A stretch of 64,000 bases of DNA from Neoarius graeffei (Eukaryota > Chordata > Actinopteri > Siluriformes > Ariidae), in contig NC_083571.1 of the NCBI RefSeq assembly GCF_027579695.1, positions 31,844,943 through 31,908,942 of the forward strand. Reading direction: 5' to 3'. The number at the start of each line of letters is the position of its first letter. Position 1 is the first letter of the stretch. The notes under the pieces are model-generated. The model searched no databases. It had not been told where the DNA came from and saw only the letters and a list, made by a program, of their open reading frames with translations. Shown here one piece after another: positions 33,831 through 44,792 of the stretch. A program made the translations under genes and the position numbers.

Positions 33831-35213
33831 CCGTTTTTAGGATTAAAAACAGCATTTTTAATTATATTCCTCTTTCTCTTTCCTCTTCAATGCTCTCATT
33901 TTTCTCTCTTTCCCATATTCCCCCTCCTTTTGGCTCAGCCCTGCTCCTGTCTTCAGCCACTTTGACTTGAACCCGTCACAGGCTCGACTTCACTTGAACT
34001 GATAAAGTAACAGAACTCTACCCTGAACTCTTAATACTAACCGAGGGGAAACGATGAAGGGAAGTCGGCATGGTCCGGCGTCTCACTGGCTCACCCCCAG
34101 GTCATATGCTAATTTGCTGTCTCTTGGCCAATGGGAAGAGCTGGGAATGGGGGAAATTGAAATTCAGTGTTCAGTCAGTGTGAATGCCCTGCCACATGCA
34201 TTAAGGTCGCACTCTGTTTACAGCATGTTGTGTTTATTCAAGAATAAGTTATAAGATTATACAGCGAAAAGACGCTCGGAGGACTTCTCTTCACCCAGCG
34301 TTAATGTCAGAGAGGCAACCGAAAAGAACTGGAAACTGTGGAATCGTGCTGAAGCATCAACAACCCGTCTGATTGCGTGAACTTTTCTTCACACAAAGAG
34401 TTCAGTTCTGTTCTTGGGAAAGTTCAGAAACATATGATGAGGTGGCTGGAAGAAAAGGAAATAATTTTTTTGCCGTAACTAGAAGAAGAATTTGATAAAC
34501 ACAGATTCTCATGTATGTTTTATGCTAAAGTGTGTATTGAGCACTAGGAGTTGCATTGTTTAGTCAGTTTACCTTCTACAATGAGGTATCTGTTCAGGGA
34601 CATAAGCTTCCATGCTGTGCGCTCAGTTTCAGAATCAATTATTTCAGCTGAGCTTGTTCACATGACTGCATTTTAAGAATTGGTACATCCTTAAAGAGGG
34701 AAATACGATAAACAGATGTATTATTTTGTGCATGTATAGCACAGTGTTAGCTTTTAAAAGCATTGAGGCTCGAAATGTAAATATGGCTGTTAACGGATAT
34801 GCGTTTTGACACGTTATTTGCTTTTTTTGTTGAAGCACCTCTTAACCTCTTGAGCAAAATGCTAACACATCAACGCTTTGTATCATGGTAAGGAGTCTAA
34901 TCTCTTAAACCAAAAGGCCAATTAAGACTTTAAAGCTCTAAATGAAGCTTCTTAGCCTAATGAGTTTATTATTATTCATGACAGCTCTGTTTGATGAAAA
35001 ACTCAAAAGTAGTTCACATCTGAACCCATCATGAACTCAAGAGCGTTGATAAAAAGGAGCAATCTGCATAAACAGCTGGTGTGTTTGGAGGGAAAACAGA
35101 GGGGAAAAGGAAAGAAAAAGAGTTGCAGTAGAGCCTGAACTTTATTAAGGTTTAATATTAGAGCAGCATCTCTGAGATTTGTTTGGGGTTTTTTCATTCC
35201 TTATTTATTTATG
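33831..35213. other. Unannotated DNA with possible regulatory patch
   Basis: Between the purine tract and SINE l. Apart from the octamer/CCAAT patch listed separately, I see no exon that I can support. Confidence 0.4.
34104..34135 (+). promoter_or_regulatory. Octamer-like plus CCAAT-box patch
   Basis: ATGCTAAT (34106-34113, one base from the POU octamer ATGCAAAT) lies 14 bp before GGCCAATGGG (CCAAT at 34128-34132). The surrounding 34050-34260 has higher complexity than its neighbours. Both are short motifs that can occur by chance, and there is no adjacent coding exon. Confidence 0.2.
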
Positions 35214-35578
35214 TGGCGGCACAGTGGTGTAGTGGTTAGCGCTGTCGCCTCACAGCAAGAAGGTCCGGGTTCAAGCCCCGGGGCCGGCGAGGGCCTTTCT
35301 GTGTGGAGTTTGCATGTTCTCCCCGTGGGTTTCCTCCGGGTGCTCCGGTTTCCCCCACAGTCCAAAGACATGCAGGTTAGGATAACTGGTGACTCTAAAT
35401 TGACCGTAGGTGTGAATGTGAGTGTGAATGGTTGTCTGTGTCTATGTGTCAGCCCTGTGATGACCTGGCGACTTGTCCAGGGTGTATCCCGCCTTTCGCC
35501 CGTAGTCAGCTGGGATAGGCTCCAGCTCACCTGCAACCCTGTAGAACAGGATAAAGCGGCTACAGATAATGAGATGAG
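35214..35578 (+). repeat. SINE copy l
   Basis: A plus-strand copy with duplication ATTTATTTATG (about 35203 and 35579). It lacks 12 bp in the central block (TTCTCCCCGTGGGTTTCC). Confidence 0.9.
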
Positions 35579-36180
35579 ATTTATTTATGCAGCTAGCATG
35601 TGTGTCTGAGCGAAAGAATCATCGCATTATACAACATCTACCCAAAGATACTGGATGTGTTGGGATATGATGGAATAGATATGTAGCAGGTGAAATGTGT
35701 GTGTTTATGATGCTGTGTTTTCTCTGACCAATAATTTTCTTTTATTCAACTTTGGATGTGTGGTCTAGAACCCAAAATACCCAAATGTGTGTGCGTGTGC
35801 GTGGATGCCAGGGCATTAAAAAAAGATGAGACGTGATTGGGTCAGAAAGGTGTGTTCTCAACATCACAAATCACTTTCAGAGAGTGCTGCATTTCACTGA
35901 ATCTCTCTCACACATTTCATTTCAATTTGAGACAACGGGGAGATTTTTCTTCTACTGTGGTCCTTTTGGTTCAGGATAAAAAAAATTAAGAGCATCGACT
36001 CAGATATATTTAATAATTTACAGCCCTTGTACATTAAGATTGTGCTGCCATTCTCAGAAATTAAACTTGTCTTTTTTTTTGCATTGAAACAAAGAAAATA
36101 TGCATTTAAACTTTCAGGAAATGTGTTACACATCTCGAGAAACAAAAAGTTTCCTTCTAGTGTGAAACTTGTATAATAGT
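35579..36180. other. Spacer without recognisable features
   Basis: The minus-strand ORF at 35894-36259 is unrecognised and runs into the minisatellite. Confidence 0.4.
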
Positions 36181-36406
36181 CATTTGGTTGGGCGCCAGTG
36201 TTGGGTAACTGAATTTTACCCACCTTTTTAAATCCACCATGACAATGTTCGGCCAACATCAGCTATATGGTCGGGTTAAGGTTAGGTGCCAACATTGGGC
36301 CAGAAGTACTGATGGAATTTCAGCCACCTTTATATCCAACCTGCTAACATTGGGCCAACATCAGCCATTTAACTGGGCCAAAGTTGAACCATTATATCCA
36401 ATATAA

Positions 36407-36586
36407 ACAGGGCAGCCTTGGGCCCAAAGGGTTGCCAGTTCGATTGCCTGGACCAGCAGGAAAATCCATGGCTGAAGTGCCCTTGAGCAAGGCCCCCAAA
36501 CCCCAACTGCTCCCTGGGTGCTGGGTGTGTGCGTGTGCTCGTTGTACATTGCTCTGGATAAGAGCATCTGCTAAATGCCTGTAATA
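36407..36586 (+). repeat. Second tRNA-derived SINE type, diverged copy
   Basis: Shares GGTTGCCAGTTCGATTGCC (B-box-like), GAAGTGCCCTTGAGCAAGGC and TGGATAAGAGCATCTGCTAA with the copy at 19462-19642. The head is decayed. Confidence 0.7.
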
Positions 36587-36849
36587 TTTTTGTTAGTTGG
36601 GCTGACCAACTTTTAATCCAACTTACCAAAGTTGAGCCAACATTTATACCTACTTTGCCAATTTTGGGTCAGCATCAGCCGGTCTACTGGACCAAAGTTG
36701 TGCCAATATTATTTGGTCTGTTGGATCAGAGTTGGGCCACAGAGTGGAGAGATTTCAGCCATCTTTAAATCCATCTTGCCAACTTTGGGCCAATGTAATT
36801 TTGTCCATTTGGTTAGTGTTGTGCCATTCAGCTACATTAAAATCCATCC

Positions 36850-37189
36850 ATCCATCCATCCATCCATTATCTGTAGCCGCTTATCCTGTACAGGGTCACA
36901 GGCAAGCTGGAGCCTATCCCAGCTGACTATGGGCGAGAGGCGGGGTACACCCTGGACAAGTCACCAGGTCATCACAGAGCTGACACATAGAGACACACAA
37001 CCATTCACACCTACGGTCAATTTAGAGCCACCAGTTAACCTAACCTGCATGTCTTTGGACTGTGCGGGAAACCCACGGGGAGAACATGCAAACTCCACAC
37101 AGAAAGGCCCCCGTCAGCCGCTGGGCTTGAACCCAGAACCTTCTTGCTGTGAGGCGACAGTGCTAACCACTACATCACCGTGCCGCCCC
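36850..37189 (-). repeat. SINE copy m (older subfamily)
   Basis: A minus-strand copy with a CATCC tail of five units. The 15-bp duplication ACATTAAAATCCATC is on both sides (36834-36848 and 37190-37204). It lacks CGGAGCACCCGGAGG of the central block. Confidence 0.93.
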
Positions 37190-37204
37190 ACATTAAAATC
37201 CATC

Positions 37205-38317
37205 TTGCCAATATTTTTTCCAAGGCTTCATTACTGATAAAGACCAGACAGCTTTTTCATGAATCACAGTGTTAAATTTTTTTAGCATTGAATTGTTAAC
37301 ATTAAGGACATTCTAATCATTTAATTTTCTATAAGTTGAGTTGGATTGTTTCCCTTTCCAAGTGACTTCATCAGTCAATATCACAACATCTCTGAAAACA
37401 AAGACAAAGAATGAGAGAATGTGCACCACCATTTCTTTCCATGATCTCCAGGAAAGTTGGATTTTCCCAAATGTAGGATGTTCCCCATAATTCCCAGAGG
37501 TGAAATGGTAACAGGGCTGAGTGAGGTATTTTAATGGTTAGACTTTAATGTAGTGGGCTTGGACAGACCAAATGCTCATAACCATATACTTAAAATGTCA
37601 CTTTTCCACGCATACAGCATTTGTATATCACTGGGACACCAATCGAGAAAACACCCTTCATTATTTCTTACTGTTGAATATCTTGTAATTGCTTTGGGAA
37701 AATTGCATGGTAAGTAGATTTATTGTAGCAAAGCCCATTAAACTGAAACTGACCGAGACAGTGTGTGTGTAGGTTTCACTGGGTTTAAACTGGTAAAAAG
37801 CCAAGTCTTGTAGTCATAGATTGGAATCGGGTGTCCTTATATAATCTGAGATCGTCTCTCTGTCTCAGTGACACATAAGCTCAGTACAATAGCCTTGAGT
37901 GGAGTTATATTTAATTAGCATCTCTCTCTGTGTAACTACAATACGTAAGCTATTTAAACTTGATTTCATCTTATAAAAATGCAGTAATTCATCACAAATT
38001 ATATGATTTGAAATCAATCACGTGAAAGATTACATGAGCTCATCTTATGCATAAATTTACACACACTCAGAAGGAGTAGAAGAACACACAGTTTTGCAAA
38101 CTGACAGGATTTTCACAAAAGACCAAAATTCTTGTGTAAAAGCTCCTACGAGCAATTTACAGATAAATCCATTCGTATCCAGCCTGATAAATGAGGCCTA
38201 ACGTGAGTAGAGAACAAATAGCTAACATAGCCAAGATGCTAGACAATGACTCGATGATGTTTTGTCGAAGACGCAAACAAGATGTGCGACACCCTATGCA
38301 GAAACTGATATACTTGT
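37205..38317. other. Spacer without recognisable features
   Basis: Apart from the last few minisatellite bases, about 1.1 kb of AT-rich DNA with no supported exon. Confidence 0.45.
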
Positions 38318-39239
38318 TACAACCCCGATTCCAAAAAAGTTGGGACAAAGTACAAATTTTAAATAAAAACGGAATGCAATAATTTACAAATCTCAAAAAC
38401 TGATATTGTATTCACAATAGAACATAGACAACATATCAAATGTCGAAAGTGAGACATTTTGAAATTTCATGCCAAATATTGGCTCATTTGAAATTTCATG
38501 GCAGCAATACGTCTCAAAAAAGTTGGAACGAGAGCAATAAGAGGCTGAAAAAGTTAAAGATACAAAAAAGGAACAGCTGGAGGACCAAATTGCAACTCAT
38601 TAGGTCAATTGGCAATAGGTCATTAACATGACTGGGTATAAAAAGAACATCTTGGAGTGGCAGCGGCTCTCAGAAGTAAAGATGGGAAGAGGATCACCAA
38701 TCCCCCTAATTCTGCGCCGACAAATAGTGGAGCAATATCAGAAAGGAGTTCGACAGTGTAAAATTGCAAAGAGTTTGAACATATCATCTACATTGTATAT
38801 CATTATTCCAGATTCTCTGAATCTTTTGATGATCTCTGTGCGTAAGGGTCAAGGCCGGAAAACCATACTGGGTGCCCGTGATCTTCGGGCCCTTAGACGG
38901 CTCTCAGAAGTAAAGATGGGAAGAGGATCACCAATCCCCCTAATTCTGCGCCGACAAATAGTGGAGCAATATCAGAAAGGAGTTTGACAGTGTAAAATTG
39001 CAAAGAGTTTGAACATATCATCATCTACAGTGCATATCATCATCAAAAGATTCAGAGAATCTGGAATAATATCTGTGCGTAAGGGTCAAGGCCGGAAAAC
39101 CATACTGGGTGCCCGTGATCTTCGGGCCCTTAGACAGCACTGCGTCACATACAGGCATGCTTCTGTATTGGAAATCACAAAATGGGTTCAGGAATATTTC
39201 CAGAGAACATTATCTGTGAGCACAATTCACCGTGCCATC

Positions 39240-39387
39240 TGTTTCAAGAACGAGGACACGATGGTGCGGGTGTACTTGACTATTCGTGTTGTTGCAAGAG
39301 GCCGCAAGTTACAGTGGGTAATCACATAGAACAACCACAGGTGCAGTAACACAAACAACAGCAGGTGGCAGCACACATCCTGTAACA
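39240..39387 (-). repeat. 3' LTR
   Basis: 148 bp, identical by eye to the LTR at 44793-44940. In element orientation it begins TGTTACAGGATGTG and ends GTTCTTGAAACA. Confidence 0.95.
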
Positions 39388-40313
39388 TCTCATCTCATTA
39401 TCTCTAGCCGCTTTATCCTTCTACAGGGTCGCAGGCAAGCTGGAGCCTATCCCAGCTGACTACGGGCGAAAGGCGGGGTACACCCTAGACAAGTCGCCAG
39501 GTCATCACAGGGCTGACACATAGACACAGACAACCATTCACACTCACATTCACACCTACGGTCAATTTAGAGTCACAAGTTAACCTAACCTGCATGTCTT
39601 TGGACTGTGGGGGAAACCGGAGCACCCGGAGGAAACCCACGCGGACACAGGGAGAACATGCAAACTCCACACAGAAACCTGTAACATCTCATCTCATCTC
39701 ATCTCATTATCTCTAGCCGCTTTATCCTTCTACAGGGTCGCAGGCAAGCTGGAGCCTATCCCAGCTGACTACGGGCGAAAGGCGGGGTACACCCTGGACA
39801 AGTCGCCAGGTCATCACAGGGCTGACACATAGACACAGACAACCATTCACACTCACATTCACACCTACGGTCAATTTAGAGTCACCAGTTAACCTAACCT
39901 GCATGTCTTTGGACTGTGGGGGAAACCGGAGCACCCGGAGGAAACCCACGCGGACACAGGGAGAACATGCAAACTCCACACAGAAACCTGTAACATCTCA
40001 TCTCATCTCATCTCATCTCATTATCTCTAGCCGCTTTATCCTTCTACAGGGTCGCAGGCAAGCTGGAGCCTATCCCAGCTGACTACGGGCGAAAGGCGGG
40101 GTACACCCTGGACAAGTCGCCAGGTCATCACAGGGCTGACACATAGACACAGACAACCATTCACACTCACATTCACACCTACGGTCAATTTAGAGTCACC
40201 AGTTAACCTAACCTGCATGTCTTTGGACTGTGGGGGAAACCGGAGCACCCGGAGGAAACCCACGCGGACACAGGGAGAACATGCAAACTCCACACAGAAA
40301 CCTGTAACATCTC
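39379..40313 (-). repeat. Tandem triplet of 5'-truncated SINEs at the LTR junction
   Basis: Three SINE copies in the same orientation, each truncated at TTTCTGTGTGGAG (no tRNA head, no pol III boxes). The 13-mer CCTGTAACATCTC occurs four times, at 39379, 39678, 39987 and 40301, bracketing every copy. Periods are 299, 309 and 314 bp; the increments are multiples of the 5-bp ATCTC tail unit. The 13-mer is the host sequence spanning the LTR end and the polypurine tract, so it is the target duplication of the founding insertion. Copy 1 has private changes (CCCTAGACAAG, GTCACAAGTT). Confidence 0.93.
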
Positions 40314-40322
40314 CCTTTTCTT
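40310..40322 (-). other. Polypurine tract of the LTR retrotransposon
   Basis: On the minus strand AAGAAAAGGGAGA, the expected primer for plus-strand DNA synthesis. In an uninterrupted element it would abut the 3' LTR start TGTTACAGG; here the SINE triplet separates the two by over 900 bp. Confidence 0.8.
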
Positions 40323-40529
40323 AATTAAAGCAAGGGTTACCAGTGGAACTGAGACCTGGAACCAAGGCCTATTTAATACTCAAAGAAATAACTTGTTTCA
40401 TCATACTGGCAACTATCATTGTTGTACATTATACTGGCAGCAACAACATAAACATTTGGCAACAAACAGAATACAACTGGTTTTTCCTTTTTTTTTTTTC
40501 TTTTTTTTTTGTGGGACAAAGCAGACTGT

Positions 40530-43403
40530 TCAAAGATCAAGTCTGTTTGGTGGCCTGGTCAGCCGACCATAGCGTGAGGTGACTGGAGGCCTTGTTGGTG
40601 TGGATGTTATGTCAACAGCTGGGCTGTCGACATGCTCAGGTGGGGTAGCGCACGCTGCATGGCTGGCCTGCTCCTTGGTAGCTACCTCTGGCTCGGTTCT
40701 ATGCACATGGCTGTCTGAAATCTGCGGTGTACTTGTAGTTGGTTCTGCCTCCCGAAGATCAACCCTGTTTCGGCGGTAGAGAGCTCCTTCTATGTCGACC
40801 AGGTAGGACCATGGGGCAAGCCTCTGCACGCAGGATCCCCGTCTCCAGATGCCTGTCCGGTCACCAGGCAATGGCTTCATTCGCACCGCTTGGCCTACCG
40901 TGAGCTCAGGTAGGTCCTTGGCTGAGCTGTCATAGGTTGCTTTGGCGACCTGCTTCCTATGATGCAGCTTCTCCAGCAGTCTGGACACCACACACGGTTC
41001 CAACAGCTTGCTGGCCACCGGAAGCGCTGTCTTAAGACGCCTTGACATCAGGCGCTGCGCTGGGCTGCTGTCCATTCCTTCAGTCGGTGTGTTGCGCCAC
41101 TGCAGGATTGCTTTCCAGGCATCCTCGCCCTCACGGTGGGCTTTCTTGCATAAGTTCTTTGCTATCTTGACTGCTGCTTCAGCTTTGCCGTTGGCCTTGG
41201 GATGATGTGGAGATGAGGTGATGTGTTCAAACTCCCACTGTGCTGCGAACTATTTAAACTGGAGAGATGCGAACTGAGGGCCATTGTCTGAGATTAGACG
41301 GCCAGGCTGCCCATGGCAAGCGAACTGTGCCTTGCAGCGTTTGATTGTTGTCTCGGCCGAGAGATCTGGGAGGAGGTCAATCTCCCAGAAATCTGAATAA
41401 TGATCGACCATCAGGAGAAAGTCTTTGCCATTTTGCTGGAAGAGATCAGTGCTGACAATCTGCCATGGGCGTGTTGGCAGTTCGTGAGACATCATTGACT
41501 CTTTCTGCTGATGGATAGCATACTCATTGCAGACTGTGCACTTGCCTACAAAGTCTAGGATGTCGGCTCGCATCCCTGGCCAATACAGCGTATCGCGTGC
41601 TTGCCTGTAGCAGGCCTCGCCCCCAATGTGGCTTGCATGTACTCTTACTAACATCTCATGACACAGTGCTTTAGGGATAACGACCCTGTCTCCCCTGAAC
41701 AGCACTCCATTCTGAACACTGAGCTCCTGCTTGTAAGCCCAGTATTCTCTCACCTCCATTTCGGCGTCTTCTTTGCGATCAGGCCAGCTCTTCAGTGTCA
41801 CTGTCTTCACCGCCTGGAGCTGCTCGTCTCTCTCTGTGTGCTGTCGAATTTGAATGAGTCTCTTGTCTGTGACATTAAGATAGTCAGCCTGGTTGATTTG
41901 TTCTACCTCCCTCTGTTCTGTTTCCAGACAGCAGACTGTGTGTGTGCCAATCCTGGAGCTTGTGCGTGTGTCTGCCACAGTGGCCCTGCTGAGCGTATCA
42001 CTCACATACATCTCTGGGCCAGGCTTGTATACGACTGCGAGATTGTAGCCCTGTAGAGACAGCAGCATGCTCTGTAGGTGCTTCGGGGCATTCAGCAGTG
42101 GCTTGCTGAAGATGGCAACGAGGGGCTTATGATCCGTCTCTGCAGTGACACTGTTGCGCCCGTACAGATACTGATGAAAGCGTTGGCATGCAAATACAAT
42201 GCTTAGGCATTCCTTTTCGATTTGGGCGTAATTCTGCTCTGTTGGCGTGAGAGCCCTCGAGGCAAATGCAACAGGTTGGCCTTCCTGCAACAGCACACAG
42301 CCCAGGCCATGCTGGCTAGCGTTGCTCTGGATTGTCACCGCCTTTGTCACATCATAGTAACGCAGCACTGGTGTTGTAGTCACCAGCTGCTTGACTTCCT
42401 TCACTGCTGCATCGTGTTTTGGAAGCCAGTGCCACACCGCATCTTTATCTGTGAGTCTCCTCAGTGGCTCACAGACCTCTGAAAGGCGTGGCAGGAACTT
42501 GGCCAGGTATGTCACGAAGCCAACGAACCACTGTACGGCCTTCACATCTGTCGGGAGGGGCATGTCCATCACTGCCTTCACTTTCTCTGGGTCAGCTTTC
42601 AGACCCTCTGCCGAAAGGATATGCCCATGAAAGCGAACCTCTGGCACTTTAAACTGGAGCTTCTGTATGCTGAGCCAAAGTTTGACTTGTCGGCATCTGT
42701 CCATGAGGGCAAGCAGCTTTGCATCGTGGTCACGCCCTGCTTCCTCATCTGAATCCCCGCAGCCCACGATGAGGATGTCATCTGCTATAGGGTACACCCC
42801 ATTGAGCCCCACCAGGAGCTCATGCTGTTTCCGTTGGTACACCTCTGGGGCCACAGAGATGCCGAACGGGAGTTTCAGCCAGCGCTTGCGCCCCCAGGGT
42901 GTCCAAAAGGTGGTCATGTAGCTGCTTGGTTCGTCCAGTCTGCACTGTAGAAAGGCGTCCCTCGCGTCCACCAAGGTGAAGGCCCTAGCTTTGGGGAGCT
43001 TGTAAAGTATGTCCTCCAGAGTGGGCATGATGTAGTGTGATCGCAGCAGAGCCTGGTTGAGGTGCTTTGGGTCAATGCATATTCGCAGTTTGTCTGGTTT
43101 CTTGATGATCACCATGTTGCTGATCCAGTCAGTCAGCTCTGTGACTGAGGTGATGTGGCCCTCCGCCTCGTATTTTTCCAGTGGAGCTTTCACTGCCGCC
43201 CTCATGGCGACTGGGACGTTGCAGGGGGCACTCTGGACTGGCTGAACTGCTGGATTTAGCTGAAAGTGCACCACCCCCGGGACGGATTCTACTGGCGTGG
43301 TGAAGACATCCTGATACCTCTCGAAGAGAGTCTCTCTTCTCAAAAACCCATCCTGGGTGCTACTGTCCACTGCATTCAGGCCTGCTGGGATAGTAAACTG
43401 CAT
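40530..43403 (-). pseudogene. Retrotransposon pol (RT, RNase H, integrase), one stop codon
   Basis: The frame begins near 43403, overlapping gag by 28 bp in the -1 frame. Reverse transcriptase: D146 in FTLVDARDAF, and IADD at about 206-209 (the YxDD box). RNase H: NASQHGLG at 361, where most relatives have DAS, then E of QIEKECL and D of AETDHKPL. Integrase: HHCC zinc finger (HASHIGG, then CTVC), then D of STDLF and D of SDNGPQF. An in-frame TAG at 41250-41252 stops it just after these. The same frame then stays open for 239 codons, with HHPKANGKAEA (third catalytic residue) and a C-terminal tail ending at 40530. Copies DNA from element RNA and integrates it in active relatives. Confidence 0.92.
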
Positions 43404-44602
43404 AAGTCCGAGGCACTCGCATGTGGACCCCGAAAGCAGTGGCTGCTGTTAACTATCTCAAATTCTAAGGTGTGTTTGCGGTCTCGCACAACACACTCTG
43501 TCACGAACAGACCCATGGAAGTCATCAACTGACCTGAGTAGAGCTTGAGCTTGGTGCTGCTTGGCATGAGTTTTTCTTGAGGTGCAATTCGCATCTTGTC
43601 TCTCAGGCTCATAACGTCACATGTGGCTCCCGAGTCTAGCTGGCACTTTTGCTTAGTGCCATTCAGTATGACAGCAGCGAACCACTTTTTTCCTTTAGGA
43701 CCAACAGCCCCAATGCATTTGGTTGTGAAGAGATCATCTCTGCTGTCTGTTTCCTGGGAAAGTATTGGATTGTCCATGGAGTGAACCTGAGCAGGTGCTT
43801 CGGATCCCTTGGTTTTCATGCAGACGCGAGCAAAGTGGTTGGGTGTACCGCAAGCTTTGCACACCTTTCCATAGGCAGAACATTGCTCTCGCCCTCTTCC
43901 ATGATGGACACCACAGTATCTGCATGCAGAGCCATTGTCTGTAGCCGTGGCTGTGGCTGGGGTGTATTTTTTCTTCTGCTTCCAGTTAGGACGGGGAGTT
44001 TTATTTGATGGCTGTCTGGACACTGCGTGGACGCTGTCTGTCTGTGGCTTGTCTTGTTCCATAGATCTTAGTGTTTTGTCTGTCAACTCTGCGGCTCTGC
44101 ATAATTCCAAGGCTTTGGCCAGCGTTAGAGCTTGTTCTCTCAACAGCCGTCTACGAGTGGCCTCATTGGCAATGCCAAGTACTAATTTGTCTCTGATTAA
44201 TTCGTCCCTTAGGGCCCCATAGTCACAGGTTGCTGCTTTTTCTCTCAAACGGGTAACAAAAGTGTCAATGGACTCACCATCCTCCTGTTTGCAAGAGCCG
44301 AAGACATAGCGCACATATATTACGTTTTTAGACTGGTGGAAGTACTCCGCTAATTTATCCAGAACTTTCTTCACGTTGTTGCGTTCTGCCTCCGTCAACT
44401 GCAGGTTGTGCTTGTAAACATGGTGACACTCTGGCCCCATTAGACTCCTCAACGTGGCAGCCTGAACCACTGATGATGCCTGTGTTAAATCCACTGCTAA
44501 ACTGTAATCTTCGAATTCAGCCCTGAAGATGTCCCAGTTCTTGCTCCAGTCTCCGCTGAGCTTCATTGGAGTGGGAGGTGGGATCGGGTAGTTGAATGCC
44601 AT
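43376..44602 (-). CDS. Retrotransposon gag-protease
   Basis: A 408-residue frame, MAFNYPIPPP. Gag packages element RNA in cytoplasmic particles. Residues 1-180 are capsid-like (FRAEFEDYSLA, then FGSCKQEDGESIDTFVTRLR). Two zinc knuckles lie at about 227-241 (CRYCGVHH, then C) and 248-261 (CKACGTPNHFARVC, CX2CX4HX4C). An aspartic protease starts near 320 with LDSGATCDV. It ends QQA at 43376, 28 bp past the pol start, so pol would need a -1 shift or reinitiation. I cannot point to a convincing slippery heptamer. No internal stop. Confidence 0.9.
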   Translation of the reverse strand: MAFNYPIPPPTPMKLSGDWSKNWDIFRAEFEDYSLAVDLTQASSVVQAATLRSLMGPECHHVYKHNLQLTEAERNNVKKVLDKLAEYFHQSKNVIYVRYVFGSCKQEDGESIDTFVTRLREKAATCDYGALRDELIRDKLVLGIANEATRRRLLREQALTLAKALELCRAAELTDKTLRSMEQDKPQTDSVHAVSRQPSNKTPRPNWKQKKKYTPATATATDNGSACRYCGVHHGRGREQCSAYGKVCKACGTPNHFARVCMKTKGSEAPAQVHSMDNPILSQETDSRDDLFTTKCIGAVGPKGKKWFAAVILNGTKQKCQLDSGATCDVMSLRDKMRIAPQEKLMPSSTKLKLYSGQLMTSMGLFVTECVVRDRKHTLEFEIVNSSHCFRGPHASASDLCSLLSQQA

Positions 44603-44774
44603 CTTGACCGCAATGTTATGTTACACAGAAGCTAATCTGCCCGGTAGTGCTAGCGATACTGTGCTAAACTAATAAAACAAAAAACGGCATATGCATAGCT
44701 GATGAACTCACTGCTTAATTGCACTGTCCATTAACTGTCAATTCGTCGTCAAGTCGTCGCATTTATTAACAGCT

Positions 44775-44792
44775 ATCCCACTTCTGACACCA
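44775..44792 (-). other. Primer-binding site complementary to tRNA-Leu 3' end
   Basis: Directly adjacent to the 5' LTR, the minus strand reads TGGTGTCAGAAGTGGGAT. This is complementary to the 3' end ATCCCACTTCTGACACCA of vertebrate tRNA-Leu (CAG/CAA family), from memory of that tRNA. Confidence 0.8.

Larger units (their letters stand above)
36183..37230. repeat. Diverged minisatellite (TTGGGCCAACATCAGCC type), split by two SINEs
   Basis: Imperfect repeats of TTGGGCCAACATCAGCC, CTGGGCCAAAGTTG and AATTTCAGCCACCTTTATATCC recur every 90-110 bp. The array is interrupted by a short SINE (36407-36586) and SINE m (36850-37189), and resumes with ATCCATCTTGCCAAT after it. Confidence 0.75.

Noticed and set aside
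32594..33855. Three overlapping minus-strand ORFs of 297-398 codons, Leu/Ser/Ile rich
   Set aside because: They are translations of the CT-rich minisatellite strand, where no frame easily acquires a stop. All three frames are open, and composition is repetitive with no domain.
36632..37237. ORF of 201 codons (plus)
   Set aside because: Composed of minisatellite and SINE m read antisense.
39379..40313. CRISPR-like regular repeat array
   Set aside because: Units are about 300 bp SINEs with identical inter-unit sequence; the organism is eukaryotic and there are no short spacers.
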